Shown here: piece by piece, positions 9,269 through 18,064 of the stretch
Position numbering within the stretch: position 1 is the first letter of the stretch
Layout: the number at the start of each line of letters is the position of its first letter
Assembly: GCF_006716125.1 (NCBI RefSeq)
Contig: NZ_VFOM01000001.1
Coordinates: forward strand, 1,798,001-1,862,000
Reading direction: 5' to 3'
DNA from: Homoserinimonas aerilata
GTDB taxonomy: Bacteria > Actinomycetota > Actinomycetes > Actinomycetales > Microbacteriaceae
Length of the DNA stretch: 64,000 nucleotides
Translations under genes and position numbers: made by a program
Notes under the pieces: generated by a model
What the model was told of the DNA's origin: nothing
The model's input: only the letters and a program-made list of their open reading frames with translations
Database searches by the model: none

Positions 9269-10453
9269 TCACGCGCTCTTCGATGCCAGAAGGACTCTCG
9301 TGTAGAAATCAGTGACACGAGACACGTTTGCTGCTCTATTGAAAGGAGCCGGCAGGACAGTTTGCTCGGCCGTGACAGACACAGCTTCTAAAGCACGCCT
9401 GATCCCAGACGCAATCGCTGTCGTATCCCCGGCATTGATGAGGTCTATTGCCAGCCCTTGCGACTGGAGTTCCCGCAGCTCTGCAAGGTCACCGGCGACC
9501 ACTCGGGCGCCGGAGGCCAAAGCCTCAAGCACGGTGAGTGGGGTGCCGTCCCAAAAGGTTGGGGATACGACGACGTCCGCGCTCCTCATGAGCTCCGCCA
9601 TCTCCTTGCGGCTCAAGTTGCCTGTGAGCGTGAGCCGGGCTACAGCATCGCGACCGAACTCACTCTCCATATCGGCTTGAATCGAAGCCAGTCCAACCCC
9701 TATGAATCGAGTGTTTGGGAGCGATTGCAGAGAAATAGCTGCCGCGACAAAGCCCCGAAAATTGCTGTTTGGCGTGGCCCGGCGCGGATAAACAACCGTT
9801 CTCATCGGCCCCCGCTGCTCGACGAAGAAAAGCTCCAGATCTACTCCGAAATTTCCCGCCGCGTAGAGAGCGGGTACGCGAGCGTCGAGGCCATATTGCC
9901 CCGCCCGAAGGAGGTCTTCGTGGGCATCGTACTGATATCCCGATGCCCGGTGGAGCCGCCTACGTATCCATCTGGCGAGAAGTGGATCACTCGATGCTTG
10001 GGGCACAAAGTCGGAACCCCAAGTCGACAGAACGACCGGAATGTCATTGTGAACGTCGAGTGCGGTGACTCCCTCGTAGGGTATTCGCAGTGCATGCACA
10101 ATGTCCGGCTTTTCCAGCTCACAGAGCCGTTCGAGCCTGGAACGTAGTGCTCGAGAGCGCAACAGGTGGACGATCGAATGGAAAACTTGAGATCTCGCAA
10201 GCCAACTGAGGGTCCGCTTAAACTTTGTGACCGCGCTTTGACCTCCATCCTTCACCGCACTGCCTTTGACGGTTGCGCGTGAATCCACGAACCGCTGCCG
10301 AAGCCTGCTCACGACGTCTTCCGGATTCAACGCTTCATAGTCGCTGACTGTTTCGCTGCTCACTGCGATGACGTCGATGCCCGCACTTATCAAACCTTGA
10401 TGCCATCCACGGGCGTGGGGACTCCTGAAGTCCCCATAAAGTAATACCTTCAC
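9269..10453 (-). CDS. Glycosyltransferase family 4
   Basis: 394 residues with GT-B architecture. The N-terminal half contains DIVHALRIPYEG and a GSDF motif in VVLSTWGSDFVP. The C-terminal half has SADVVVSPTFWDGTPLTVLEALASG, of which the D-G-x-P-L-x-x-L-E-A segment is the usual nucleotide-sugar site (the E-x7-E region of GT4). The enzyme would add one sugar to the lipid-linked repeat unit on the inner face of the membrane. It is read from a GTG at 10453 and is the only minus-strand gene between the WbpD-A operon and the polymerase gene. Base use is moderately low in GC, like its neighbours. Donor and acceptor are unknown. Confidence 0.8.
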   Translation of the reverse strand: MKVLLYGDFRSPHARGWHQGLISAGIDVIAVSSETVSDYEALNPEDVVSRLRQRFVDSRATVKGSAVKDGGQSAVTKFKRTLSWLARSQVFHSIVHLLRSRALRSRLERLCELEKPDIVHALRIPYEGVTALDVHNDIPVVLSTWGSDFVPQASSDPLLARWIRRRLHRASGYQYDAHEDLLRAGQYGLDARVPALYAAGNFGVDLELFFVEQRGPMRTVVYPRRATPNSNFRGFVAAAISLQSLPNTRFIGVGLASIQADMESEFGRDAVARLTLTGNLSRKEMAELMRSADVVVSPTFWDGTPLTVLEALASGARVVAGDLAELRELQSQGLAIDLINAGDTTAIASGIRRALEAVSVTAEQTVLPAPFNRAANVSRVTDFYTRVLLASKSA

Positions 10454-10767
10454 GTAACGAGTCTTTCACGACGATGATTGAAAGCACCTCAGTCTCTCGC
10501 CCCGCATGTTGGGACTATTCCGGCAACCACGAGTCTGCTCGCTGCGGCGAAATAGACACGGACGGCAGCCCCTGCCGAGGAGGCAGGAGGGTAGGTTCTC
10601 ACGGGGATCGGCCACCAACGTACCTGCTTTATGATGAGCTAGCAGGGATTGGATGGGCGCCTGATCACGGTCATTGCGCTGGGGGAGGCCCATGGCGAAT
10701 GCATATGAGGCAGCTCGACACAATTTGCCGTTAGGCGCAAAGGCCGAGGTGGACTAGGAATGATTCA
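10454..10767. promoter_or_regulatory. Divergent intergenic region before the polymerase-GT gene
   Basis: 314 bases between divergent genes. It holds a small GC-rich hairpin (CCTGCC at 10571-10576, GGCAGG at 10582-10587, loop GAGGA). A -10-like TATGAT lies at 10630-10635, facing the plus strand, but without a good -35 at the right distance. AGGA at 10756-10759 is placed to serve the GTG start at 10768. A promoter for each flanking gene must be here; the exact positions are a guess. Confidence 0.35.
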
Positions 10768-13404
10768 GTGAGCGGCCCAGATAGTCATCTGGAGAACTCT
10801 GACGACTCGGAAGACTCGCCGACGCTAACGGAGCCGTGGTGGCATGCGCCGCTGCGCCGCTCCGATGGGTTATCCCGCCGGTGGCTTGCAAGCACCGCTT
10901 TGACGGCAGTGGCGATCTGTACGGCTTTCGTGATTGTCTTCAAATTTCAGATTGCACCCACATTTTCCTACGGCGGCATCGTCTACCGGGAACCCAACTA
11001 CATCTTTCTCGGTCTTTCGTTCGCGCTTGTTTGGGCACTCCTATTAATTCTGGGCCCAGGCTCGCTACGTGGATCGCGGATTCTCACAGCCATACTGGTG
11101 TATCTCCTTGGAATTCCTGCCCTGATCATCCCGAACATCATTGACATCGAGGACAGAACCACTTCGTTCGGATTGGTCTTCTTCTTTTTCTGCTGCTTCG
11201 CTGCGATTATTCTTGGCGTCAGGGTGATTCCGCGATTTAACCTGCCAAAGATACGCACCCCCGAATGGTCCATCGTCGGTCTCCTGCTTGTATTCACAGT
11301 CGCCACTTTCTCACTGTTGCAGTATTACGTCGGGGTGAGCTGGTGGGCTAACAGCGTCACGGACATTTACGATGACCGTGCCGGTTACTCGGAAATGATT
11401 CGCAATGCCCCCGAGTACATGGGGTATCTGATTGCCATTCAGACGAAGGTCATCGGGCCAGTTCTGCTATTGATCGGGTTGGCCTCTCGGCGTTGGCGCC
11501 CACTCATTGCCATCGCCGTATTGAGTCAGTACCTTATTTTTGCGACAACGCTTGCCAAGCAGTCACTATTTTCCATCTTTGCCATTGTCGCCGCGTACCT
11601 GATATTTCGATTAGTACGGAATGCAGATCAGCGGGTAATCGCATTTGTGGTTCTTCTAATGACTATCGCCACCAGTGTGATCGACTGGGCGCGAGGGCGC
11701 GTGTACTTCACCGAAATCGTCATCGATCGCTTCTTCTTCTGGCCTGGGTTCTTGCCCATGCAATATCACAAGACGTTTGAGTCAAGACCCTTCAACTTTT
11801 GGAGTGATTCCGTTCTCCAGGGCTTCGTACCTGATCAAAGCCCGGGTGAGGTTGCCGAGTTGCTCGTGGGTCACGGACTTACGGGAAATGATGGAGTCTT
11901 TGCAAACGCATCTTTCCTGGGCAATGGCTATGCAAACATGGGGCTTGCAGGCATTCTTGTCGAGGCTGCAGTACTTGTCGCGATTCTGTACGGAGTCGGC
12001 CTCGCAGCCCAACGTTTCCCGTTGTGGGTCACGGCCCCGCTGATGGTAATGCCAGCGGTGGCGCTGAGCAACGGAAGCCCATTCACCGCGATTCTTTCGG
12101 GCGGAATACTCCCGCTCATCGTTTTGATGTGGCTTAGCCCGACGGAGCTTTTAGCTGGCGACGACTATCGGAAGAAGCCTGGTCCATCCGGAGGGTCAGA
12201 GCGAAGCCGAAAGCGCATCACGATAGTCACTGGATATTTCGATGAGTTTTCTGGCTACTACGAAGTTTCGCTAGCGCGCGAACTTAGCAAGCACTTCGAT
12301 GTAACGGTCGTCACGGGAAACCGGGTCGCGCCCATCTTCGACACCGAAACGCTTCGGTTACTTGACCAAGATTCGTACTACCGGGTTGGAAGGTCAGGCA
12401 CCCAAGAGCTCGCAATCATTCGACTGCCTTACATTAAATTTGGTTCTCTTCTTCTCCCGCGAGGACTAATTCGTACGTTGCGAGCCGAAACCTCCCAGGC
12501 TGTGTTCATCATGGGAGTTGGTCAGGGATTCTCCATGCCCGCCGCGCTGTTCTCCCGTCTGGGCGTCAGGGTTTCAATTTTCGGTGATAACAGGGCGCAG
12601 TGGGCAGGAGTACCGGCAGCCGTTAGGCCTCTTAAGTGGGTGGCATTTTCGCTGACTAAGGGGGTTATGTATTGGTTGGTGATGCAGAGATCTAACCTCT
12701 TGTACGGAGTCACCCCTAACACACTCACTCGGCTCGAGCCCTTTTCTACCGGAAGCGAAATGAGGCTCCTGCCGCTCCCCGTTGATCCCGAGGTATTCCG
12801 TTACAACCGCACCTCCCGTACTCGAGTTCGGGATCGTTACGACTTGTCCGGCATGGTCATCGGTGTTGTCGGAAAGGTATCGCGGGAGAAACAGATCGAA
12901 CGTGTCATTGAAGGGTTCGCGGAGATCGCTGAGCGGCGTCCTGCTTCGCGTCTAGTCATCGCCGGTTTAGGAACCGACACCTACTCCCAGGACCTGCGTA
13001 AGCGGGTTGAAGACGATCCTGTCCTTTCAAAACGTGTTGTGCTGCTCGGCTTCCTGAAATCGGCCGAACTTTCTGAATTGTTATCCGGAATCGATGTATG
13101 TGTCTGGCCGGTGCAACCGGCGATTACCATCCAACAGTCGCTTGTCATGGGGTGTCGCGTAGTGGTCCCGGACAATGACCTCGTCGGTTTTTTGGCAAAC
13201 CGGGGCGAGTTTGGTACGACATTTGCACCTGACGACTGGTCGGCGCTCAGTGCAGCGATGGCCGAGGAAGCAGATCATGCCCCAAACGATCGAGAACGCG
13301 AGACGCGTATTACTCGCACGCAAACCCTTACGACTCCGGTTGTGATCAGAGAGTTGGTTCGTGATATCGACAAAACAGTAGCGGGCGAGAGGGAATTGCG
13401 ATGA
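10768..13404 (+). CDS. Fusion: Wzy-like polysaccharide polymerase + GT4 glycosyltransferase
   Basis: 878 residues in two parts. Residues 1 to about 465 are polytopic (about ten hydrophobic helices after a charged N-terminus), with a large soluble loop near IYDDRAGYSEMIRNAPEY and another around HGLTGNDGVFANASFLGNGY, as in O-antigen polymerases. A Gly/Ser/Lys-rich linker follows (about 466-481). Residues 482-878 are a complete GT4: it starts ITIVTGYFDEFSGYYEV, has VIGVVGKVSREKQIERVIEGF and ends with a C-terminal GT-B domain. Each part has the length of a stand-alone family member, so this looks like a true fusion and not a read-through. The start is GTG with AGGA 8 bases upstream. It is followed by wzx on the same strand. 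Polymerase assignment rests on topology and context. Confidence 0.78.
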   Translation: MSGPDSHLENSDDSEDSPTLTEPWWHAPLRRSDGLSRRWLASTALTAVAICTAFVIVFKFQIAPTFSYGGIVYREPNYIFLGLSFALVWALLLILGPGSLRGSRILTAILVYLLGIPALIIPNIIDIEDRTTSFGLVFFFFCCFAAIILGVRVIPRFNLPKIRTPEWSIVGLLLVFTVATFSLLQYYVGVSWWANSVTDIYDDRAGYSEMIRNAPEYMGYLIAIQTKVIGPVLLLIGLASRRWRPLIAIAVLSQYLIFATTLAKQSLFSIFAIVAAYLIFRLVRNADQRVIAFVVLLMTIATSVIDWARGRVYFTEIVIDRFFFWPGFLPMQYHKTFESRPFNFWSDSVLQGFVPDQSPGEVAELLVGHGLTGNDGVFANASFLGNGYANMGLAGILVEAAVLVAILYGVGLAAQRFPLWVTAPLMVMPAVALSNGSPFTAILSGGILPLIVLMWLSPTELLAGDDYRKKPGPSGGSERSRKRITIVTGYFDEFSGYYEVSLARELSKHFDVTVVTGNRVAPIFDTETLRLLDQDSYYRVGRSGTQELAIIRLPYIKFGSLLLPRGLIRTLRAETSQAVFIMGVGQGFSMPAALFSRLGVRVSIFGDNRAQWAGVPAAVRPLKWVAFSLTKGVMYWLVMQRSNLLYGVTPNTLTRLEPFSTGSEMRLLPLPVDPEVFRYNRTSRTRVRDRYDLSGMVIGVVGKVSREKQIERVIEGFAEIAERRPASRLVIAGLGTDTYSQDLRKRVEDDPVLSKRVVLLGFLKSAELSELLSGIDVCVWPVQPAITIQQSLVMGCRVVVPDNDLVGFLANRGEFGTTFAPDDWSALSAAMAEEADHAPNDRERETRITRTQTLTTPVVIRELVRDIDKTVAGERELR

Positions 13405-13523
13405 TTTATGCGAAGCCGAGAGAGGGAGGCACCTGTCAGGTTTACCTGCATGTGATCGAAGGTGCGTTCGGTCTCGAGCGATACCGCCCAAGTGAACGAT
13501 ATTGAAGTTCGTGAGCACACCGC

Positions 13524-14699
13524 ATGATTAGGCAAGTGATCGGCCGCGTCGGGGTACGCGGTGTGGCAGTCGCGATGCAGGCAGTGTGTATGGTTCTTAT
13601 TGCTCGCCAGCAAGGCCCCGCTGTTTTTGGCTTATACGCAATCGGCATCGCGGCCGGCGCAATTTCTGGCACCATTCTCGGATTGGGGTCGTCGTCCCGA
13701 GCGCTTCGCATTTTGCGTGAACGTGAGCCCGTAGTCATGGCAAGTTCGCTGGCACTAGTCCGGTTGGTGGGATCTGCATTTTCATGGCTAGTCGTGGCCT
13801 GCATTTTATTGGGCCTCGGCGCACCGTGGCCGATCGCGCTCGCTGTCGGACTCATCGCGGCCACTGATCAGGTCTGCGAAGTTGAGCAGGCGACTCGCGC
13901 TGGTTTCCTCGAACAGGCTTCATCAACCTACGTCATTTTAATCCAGCGGTTATTGCCCTTCATTGCCGTTTGTATTGGGTGGTATTTTCAAGGCAACGTA
14001 ATCGTCTGGTACGCGGCTGCAGCTTTGCTGGTGATGATACTGGTTCTGGTCAAGCCGATACGTCGATTTGATGGCCGCTTAGACCTCCCAGACGCTTTAC
14101 GTGGGTCACTCGGATACTGGATCGCTTCGCTCTCTCAAGCACTTCAACAATTTGATGTGCCGGTTGTTCGGTTGGTTGTCGGTGAGGTTGGTGTCGGGCT
14201 TTACAGCGCCGCAAATAGGCTCGTTGGCCCCCTCGGGATCCTTGTCAATTCAGTAGTCGTTGTTGTCGCCCCCAAGCTGGGTACGATTCAAGACGCTAGG
14301 CATCGCCTTAAGGCATTCCTGCGCCTCACAATGTGGGTGGCCGCTTTCGGTGTGGTCATCGCTATCGCATCGCCACTAGTAGCTGAGATCGCCATTTGGC
14401 TGCTTGGGCCGGAATATTCGGCAGCACGCCCACTGCTCATCGGTATAACGATAGCTGCTGCAGTAAGTGTGCCGAGTCAGGTACTTCAGTCCTACCTCTA
14501 TTTTGAAAAACGACCGGGATCCGTCGCACGGGTGGGGTATTTTTCAGTAGGGAGCGGTCTCATTGCTCTGGCTGTATCAGGCACTCTTCTCGGCACTTCG
14601 TGGCTGTGGCTAGGTCCCTTCACGATGTATATCCTGATGACGACTTTGCTGATTTACGTGGTGATGCGTGGGCGCGAGAGACACCGGCCGACACTATGA
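13524..14699 (+). CDS. wzx: Wzx-type oligosaccharide flippase
   Basis: 391 residues, nearly all hydrophobic, with about 10-12 predicted helices. The middle motif FDVPVVRLVVGEVGVGLYSAANRL matches the MATE/MOP flippase pattern (a D-x-x-x-x-x-x-x-x-G-x-Y-x-x-A-x-R repeat found in RfbX/Wzx). It would move the undecaprenyl-diphosphate-linked repeat unit across the membrane. It lies 119 bases after the polymerase-GT gene and 75 bases from the convergent fnlC gene. With the initiating transferase and polymerase nearby it completes the core of a Wzx/Wzy system. It has GC-poor codons, like the polymerase gene. The ATG start has only a weak ribosome-binding site. Confidence 0.83.
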   Translation: MIRQVIGRVGVRGVAVAMQAVCMVLIARQQGPAVFGLYAIGIAAGAISGTILGLGSSSRALRILREREPVVMASSLALVRLVGSAFSWLVVACILLGLGAPWPIALAVGLIAATDQVCEVEQATRAGFLEQASSTYVILIQRLLPFIAVCIGWYFQGNVIVWYAAAALLVMILVLVKPIRRFDGRLDLPDALRGSLGYWIASLSQALQQFDVPVVRLVVGEVGVGLYSAANRLVGPLGILVNSVVVVVAPKLGTIQDARHRLKAFLRLTMWVAAFGVVIAIASPLVAEIAIWLLGPEYSAARPLLIGITIAAAVSVPSQVLQSYLYFEKRPGSVARVGYFSVGSGLIALAVSGTLLGTSWLWLGPFTMYILMTTLLIYVVMRGRERHRPTL

Positions 14700-14705
14700 C
14701 TTTAC

Positions 14706-14743
14706 GTTCGTAGCATTTGGGCCTCGCCGACATCTATACGAAC
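14706..14743. terminator. Hairpin between convergent wzx and fnlC
   Basis: A 7-base perfect inverted repeat, GTTCGTA (14706-14712) and TACGAAC (14737-14743), with a 24-base loop. It lies between two convergent gene ends. There is no T-tract, so any role in termination is uncertain. Confidence 0.3.
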
Positions 14744-14774
14744 TTGCCAGGTCAAGGGGCGATAAAACTCACAA

Positions 14775-15908
14775 CTAGCCCCGACGAATCCCGCGGCGCA
14801 CATGATGTGTGGCGGCTGTCGAGCGGATGAAGCTGACGGCGCGACGCGACGCATCCGCGATCTGGTAGTCAGCGGGCACGGCTGCCGGGCCATCCTCCTC
14901 GAACTGCTGGAGAGTGATCGCGGCAGCCCCCAACACACTCTCCGCCTCGACGCCGCAGGTGATAGTCACCCCAGTGTCGATCGCCTCGGGGCGCTCAATC
15001 GCGTCACGGAGTGACACTGCGGGAAATCCAAGAAGCGAAGACTCTTCGCTTATCGTTCCGCTGTCGGAGAGTACGAGTTTGGCCGCCTGCTGAAGGCGAA
15101 CATAGTCGTTGAACCCGAACGGCGGGTGGAAGATCATCCGGCTCTTCAACTCATCCGACTGGCCCTCTAGCTGCTTACGGGTGCGAGGGTGCGTCGACAC
15201 CAGAACAGGAAGGCCATACTTGTCCGCGAGTTGTCCAAGCGACTCGAGAGCAGAAGCAAGCCGCTTCGGGTTGTCGACGTTTTCCTCTCGGTGCAGGCTG
15301 ACAAGAAAGTAACCTCGCTCATCGAGACCCTGATCCGCAAGGATCGTGCTCGACGCGATCGCGGCGGCATTAGCCTCAAGAACTTCGCGCATCGGCGAGC
15401 CGGTCAACAGTATGCGAGACGGGTGAATGCCCTCCCCCAACAGATTGCGGCGAGCATGCTCCGTGTAGACGAGATTGTAATCGGACACATGGTCAACGAG
15501 GCGCCGGTTGGTCTCTTCGGGCACGTTCTCGTCGAAGGAGCGGTTGCCTGCCTCCATGTGATAGACGGGAATCTTCATTCTCTTCGCCATCACCGCAGAG
15601 ATACAGCTGTTCGTGTCGCCAAGGACCACAACAGCATCAGGCCGTTCCTCGAGAAGCACACGTTCCACCCCGACAAGCACCGAACCGAGAACCGCGCCAA
15701 GCGACGAGGTTTCGGCGTTGAGAAAATGGTCGGGACGGCGTAGACCGAGGTCTTCAAAGAAGACCTCGTTCAGTTCATAGTCGTAGTTCTGACCGGTGTG
15801 CACCAGCACGTGATCGGTGTACTTGTCGAGCCTCTTGATGGTCGCGGCGAGCCTGATGATCTCTGGGCGAGTGCCGACGACGGTCACTACTTTCAAACGG
15901 TCATTCAT
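14775..15908 (-). CDS. fnlC: UDP-HexNAc 2-epimerase of the FnlC/WbjD/CapG type
   Basis: 377 residues of the UDP-GlcNAc 2-epimerase fold. Motifs in order are GTRPEIIRLA, HTGQNYD, GDTNS, HMEAGNR, PEETNR, HREEN and a DSGTISEES nucleotide-binding loop. It is the last of three consecutive genes matching FnlA-FnlB-FnlC, the route UDP-GlcNAc to UDP-N-acetyl-L-fucosamine, where it would epimerise C2 in the last step. Only two bases separate it from fnlB. The window has no other 2-epimerase, so it could in principle also serve the WbpD-A pathway, but family features favour FnlC. Confidence 0.88.
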   Translation of the reverse strand: MNDRLKVVTVVGTRPEIIRLAATIKRLDKYTDHVLVHTGQNYDYELNEVFFEDLGLRRPDHFLNAETSSLGAVLGSVLVGVERVLLEERPDAVVVLGDTNSCISAVMAKRMKIPVYHMEAGNRSFDENVPEETNRRLVDHVSDYNLVYTEHARRNLLGEGIHPSRILLTGSPMREVLEANAAAIASSTILADQGLDERGYFLVSLHREENVDNPKRLASALESLGQLADKYGLPVLVSTHPRTRKQLEGQSDELKSRMIFHPPFGFNDYVRLQQAAKLVLSDSGTISEESSLLGFPAVSLRDAIERPEAIDTGVTITCGVEAESVLGAAAITLQQFEEDGPAAVPADYQIADASRRAVSFIRSTAATHHVRRGIRRG

Positions 15909-15910
15909 GC

Positions 15911-17005
15911 CTAAACTGCCTCTGCAATCGTGTCGGGAGCCTCTGGGTCGAAAATGTCATTGGACCAGAATGATGTGTAAAGCACATCGGAGCCGGTGTT
16001 GGTAATCTTGTGCGACCACATCGTGGGCATGTCAACTGCCGCGGGCTCGTCGCCCGTGACGGCGAACTCGAATACCTCGTTGGTGAACAGCTTGCGCAAC
16101 GAAATGGTGGCCGAGCCAGAGAGAACCGTGAAGCGTTCGATCTTACGGCGGTGGAAGTGGTCCCCCCGGCTTATTCCCGGCACAGTAGTGGAGAACGACG
16201 ACTGCCCGCACCCACCATGCGACCTGATGACCTCGAAGAACGAGCCCCGTGCGTCGGCATGGCGTGTGAGACGCACAGGCGTCTGCTGCGGGAAAGTGTA
16301 GGAACGGTAAGTGTTGAAGAGATCACGGTCGAACTTGTGCGCTACGTCGGGGATCTCCCCCCTGGCGTAGATCTCGGCGAATCTACGCAGACGTGCAAGC
16401 AGCCCGCTAACGCTCTCCCGCATCTCCAACTCGAGCTGAGCCTCGGGAGCGACACCGCCCAGCAGGATGTCCGCCGCATCCTGTGCGTGCAGAAGCGTCA
16501 ATTCCTTGTCGTTCTCCACCGTCGGTGTCTCACCACTCGCCAGCATATGACTGAAGGTCGAGGTGACGGCGTTGTAGAACGGCCGGCCGTGCTCCCCGAA
16601 AAGATTTGGCAGCTTCACGTCGTAGAAGGTTGAACCGAGCGATTCTGCAGCAGCCCGAAGAATGTCGGATGCCGCGAACTTGGCATCTGCGTAAACACTC
16701 CCGTTGCCCACCTGCGTGGAATTGGCGAAGACCACCACCGGCGGCGGCGCTGCGACTCGGCGTAGCGACTCGGCGACCTGTGTGGCGAAACGCGTGTTTC
16801 CTTCACGGACCTCATCATCCGTGCCTCTGTTCACCCCCGCGATGTGCAAGAGCCGGGAGCTCCCATTTATCGCATTTTGTGCGCTGTTGTTATCAAAGTT
16901 GCTACCTACCGAAACTGGGCGGCACTCAACGCCAGCCTCGAGCAGTGCAGCGCGCGCGTGGAAGCCGAGGAATCCATTGGCGCCCGTGAGCGCGACGTGG
17001 CCCAA
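15911..17005 (-). CDS. fnlB: FnlB/WbjC/CapF bifunctional reductase-cupin
   Basis: 364 residues in two domains. The N-terminal Rossmann fold (GANGFLG) covers about 1-240. The C-terminal cupin covers about 245-364 with a metal-binding pattern H-x-H in SRGDHFHRRKIERF and MWSHKITN near the end. This layout is specific to CapF/WbjC, which epimerises C3 and reduces C4 of the keto intermediate on the way to UDP-L-FucNAc. The start is TTG at 17005, the first codon before the glycine motif and 3 bases after the stop of fnlA. Tight packing indicates one transcript with fnlA and fnlC. Confidence 0.9.
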   Translation of the reverse strand: MGHVALTGANGFLGFHARAALLEAGVECRPVSVGSNFDNNSAQNAINGSSRLLHIAGVNRGTDDEVREGNTRFATQVAESLRRVAAPPPVVVFANSTQVGNGSVYADAKFAASDILRAAAESLGSTFYDVKLPNLFGEHGRPFYNAVTSTFSHMLASGETPTVENDKELTLLHAQDAADILLGGVAPEAQLELEMRESVSGLLARLRRFAEIYARGEIPDVAHKFDRDLFNTYRSYTFPQQTPVRLTRHADARGSFFEVIRSHGGCGQSSFSTTVPGISRGDHFHRRKIERFTVLSGSATISLRKLFTNEVFEFAVTGDEPAAVDMPTMWSHKITNTGSDVLYTSFWSNDIFDPEAPDTIAEAV

Positions 17006-17008
17006 GGG

Positions 17009-18064
17009 TTAGCTCGTTCTCTCGAACGGCAATCCAGCTGCGGCCAACTCGGCCCGAACCTCCGGAAGGGTTAGAAGCAAGTCCTCGACTCCAGTGACGG
17101 TCAGACGATCAACCGTGTGGGAGTCGTAGTCGCTGTACTGCGCCTGGGCGACGTTGCCCTCATCGAAATAGGCGCTGTAGTTGAGGTCTCGCTTGTCCGC
17201 CTGAATCCTGAAATAGTCGCCCATGTCCTGAGCTCGCGCAAGCTCCTCGCGACTGGCAAGCGCTTCAGAAAGCTTCTCCGCATGCCGCGTGCCGATGACT
17301 TCAACACTCGCCTTTGACTGGAAGAGGTTAATCACGGCCTGGGCAAGGTCGCCCACCGTGCACGACTGCGCCTTTCGGATAAAAAGGTCCCCCTGCTCGG
17401 CATGTTGAAAAGCGAACTCGACGAGATCGACGGAACTCGCAAGGGACATCATGAACCGCGTCATCTCAGGATTCGTCACCGTGAGGTTCTTGCCGGCCTT
17501 GAGCTGGCGGATGAAGAGGGGGATGACGGACCCTCGTGAGTACATGACGTTGCCGTACCGCACGCAAGAGACAGTGGTCGCAGCGTTGGGGTTGTTCAGC
17601 CCGTAAGACTGCGCGACCTTCTCCATCATCGCCTTCGAGATGCCCATGGCATTAACCGGGTACACCGCTTTGTCAGTACTCAAACAAACGAGTGATGCGA
17701 CCCCTGCATTGTCTGCGGCGCGCACAACGTTCTCGCTCCCAAGTACGTTTGTCTTGACGGCCTCAAGCGGAAAGAACTCGCACGAAGGGACCTGCTTGAG
17801 CGCGGCCGCATGAAACACATAGTCGACGTCGCGAATAGCGCGTTCCACACTGAGATAGTCACGAATGTCACCAACGTAGAAGCGTAATCGTGGATCAGCA
17901 ATCTCATGCCTCATGAGATCTTGCTTGGCCTCGTCTCGGCTGAGAATTCGTACCTGCTCGACACCTGTGGTGAGCAGTTTCTCCGCCACAGTGTGGCCGA
18001 AAGAGCCAGTTCCGCCCGTGATCAGGACCCTCTTGCCGTGATAGCTTGCGCTATTTGTCTCCAT
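17009..18064 (-). CDS. fnlA: FnlA/WbjB/CapE UDP-GlcNAc 4,6-dehydratase/5-epimerase
   Basis: 351 residues, a soluble extended SDR. The glycine motif GGTGSFG is near residue 17, then come VFHAAALKQVP, STDKAVYPVNAMGISK (Met-x-x-x-Lys at the active site, as in CapE) and VRYGNVMYSRGSV. CapE converts UDP-GlcNAc into a 4-keto-6-deoxy L-sugar, the first of three steps to UDP-L-FucNAc; FnlB and FnlC follow directly. The 5' end overlaps the 3' end of the upstream GT4 by 14 bases. It lacks the N-terminal membrane domain of the WbpM-like enzyme in the same operon, so the two dehydratases have separate jobs. Confidence 0.92.
   Translation of the reverse strand: METNSASYHGKRVLITGGTGSFGHTVAEKLLTTGVEQVRILSRDEAKQDLMRHEIADPRLRFYVGDIRDYLSVERAIRDVDYVFHAAALKQVPSCEFFPLEAVKTNVLGSENVVRAADNAGVASLVCLSTDKAVYPVNAMGISKAMMEKVAQSYGLNNPNAATTVSCVRYGNVMYSRGSVIPLFIRQLKAGKNLTVTNPEMTRFMMSLASSVDLVEFAFQHAEQGDLFIRKAQSCTVGDLAQAVINLFQSKASVEVIGTRHAEKLSEALASREELARAQDMGDYFRIQADKRDLNYSAYFDEGNVAQAQYSDYDSHTVDRLTVTGVEDLLLTLPEVRAELAAAGLPFERTS

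Noticed and set aside
14775..15908. WbpI-type 2-epimerase for the WbpDEBA pathway
   Set aside because: It follows fnlA and fnlB with gaps of 2-3 bases, and its motifs suit FnlC. A double role is possible but unsupported.
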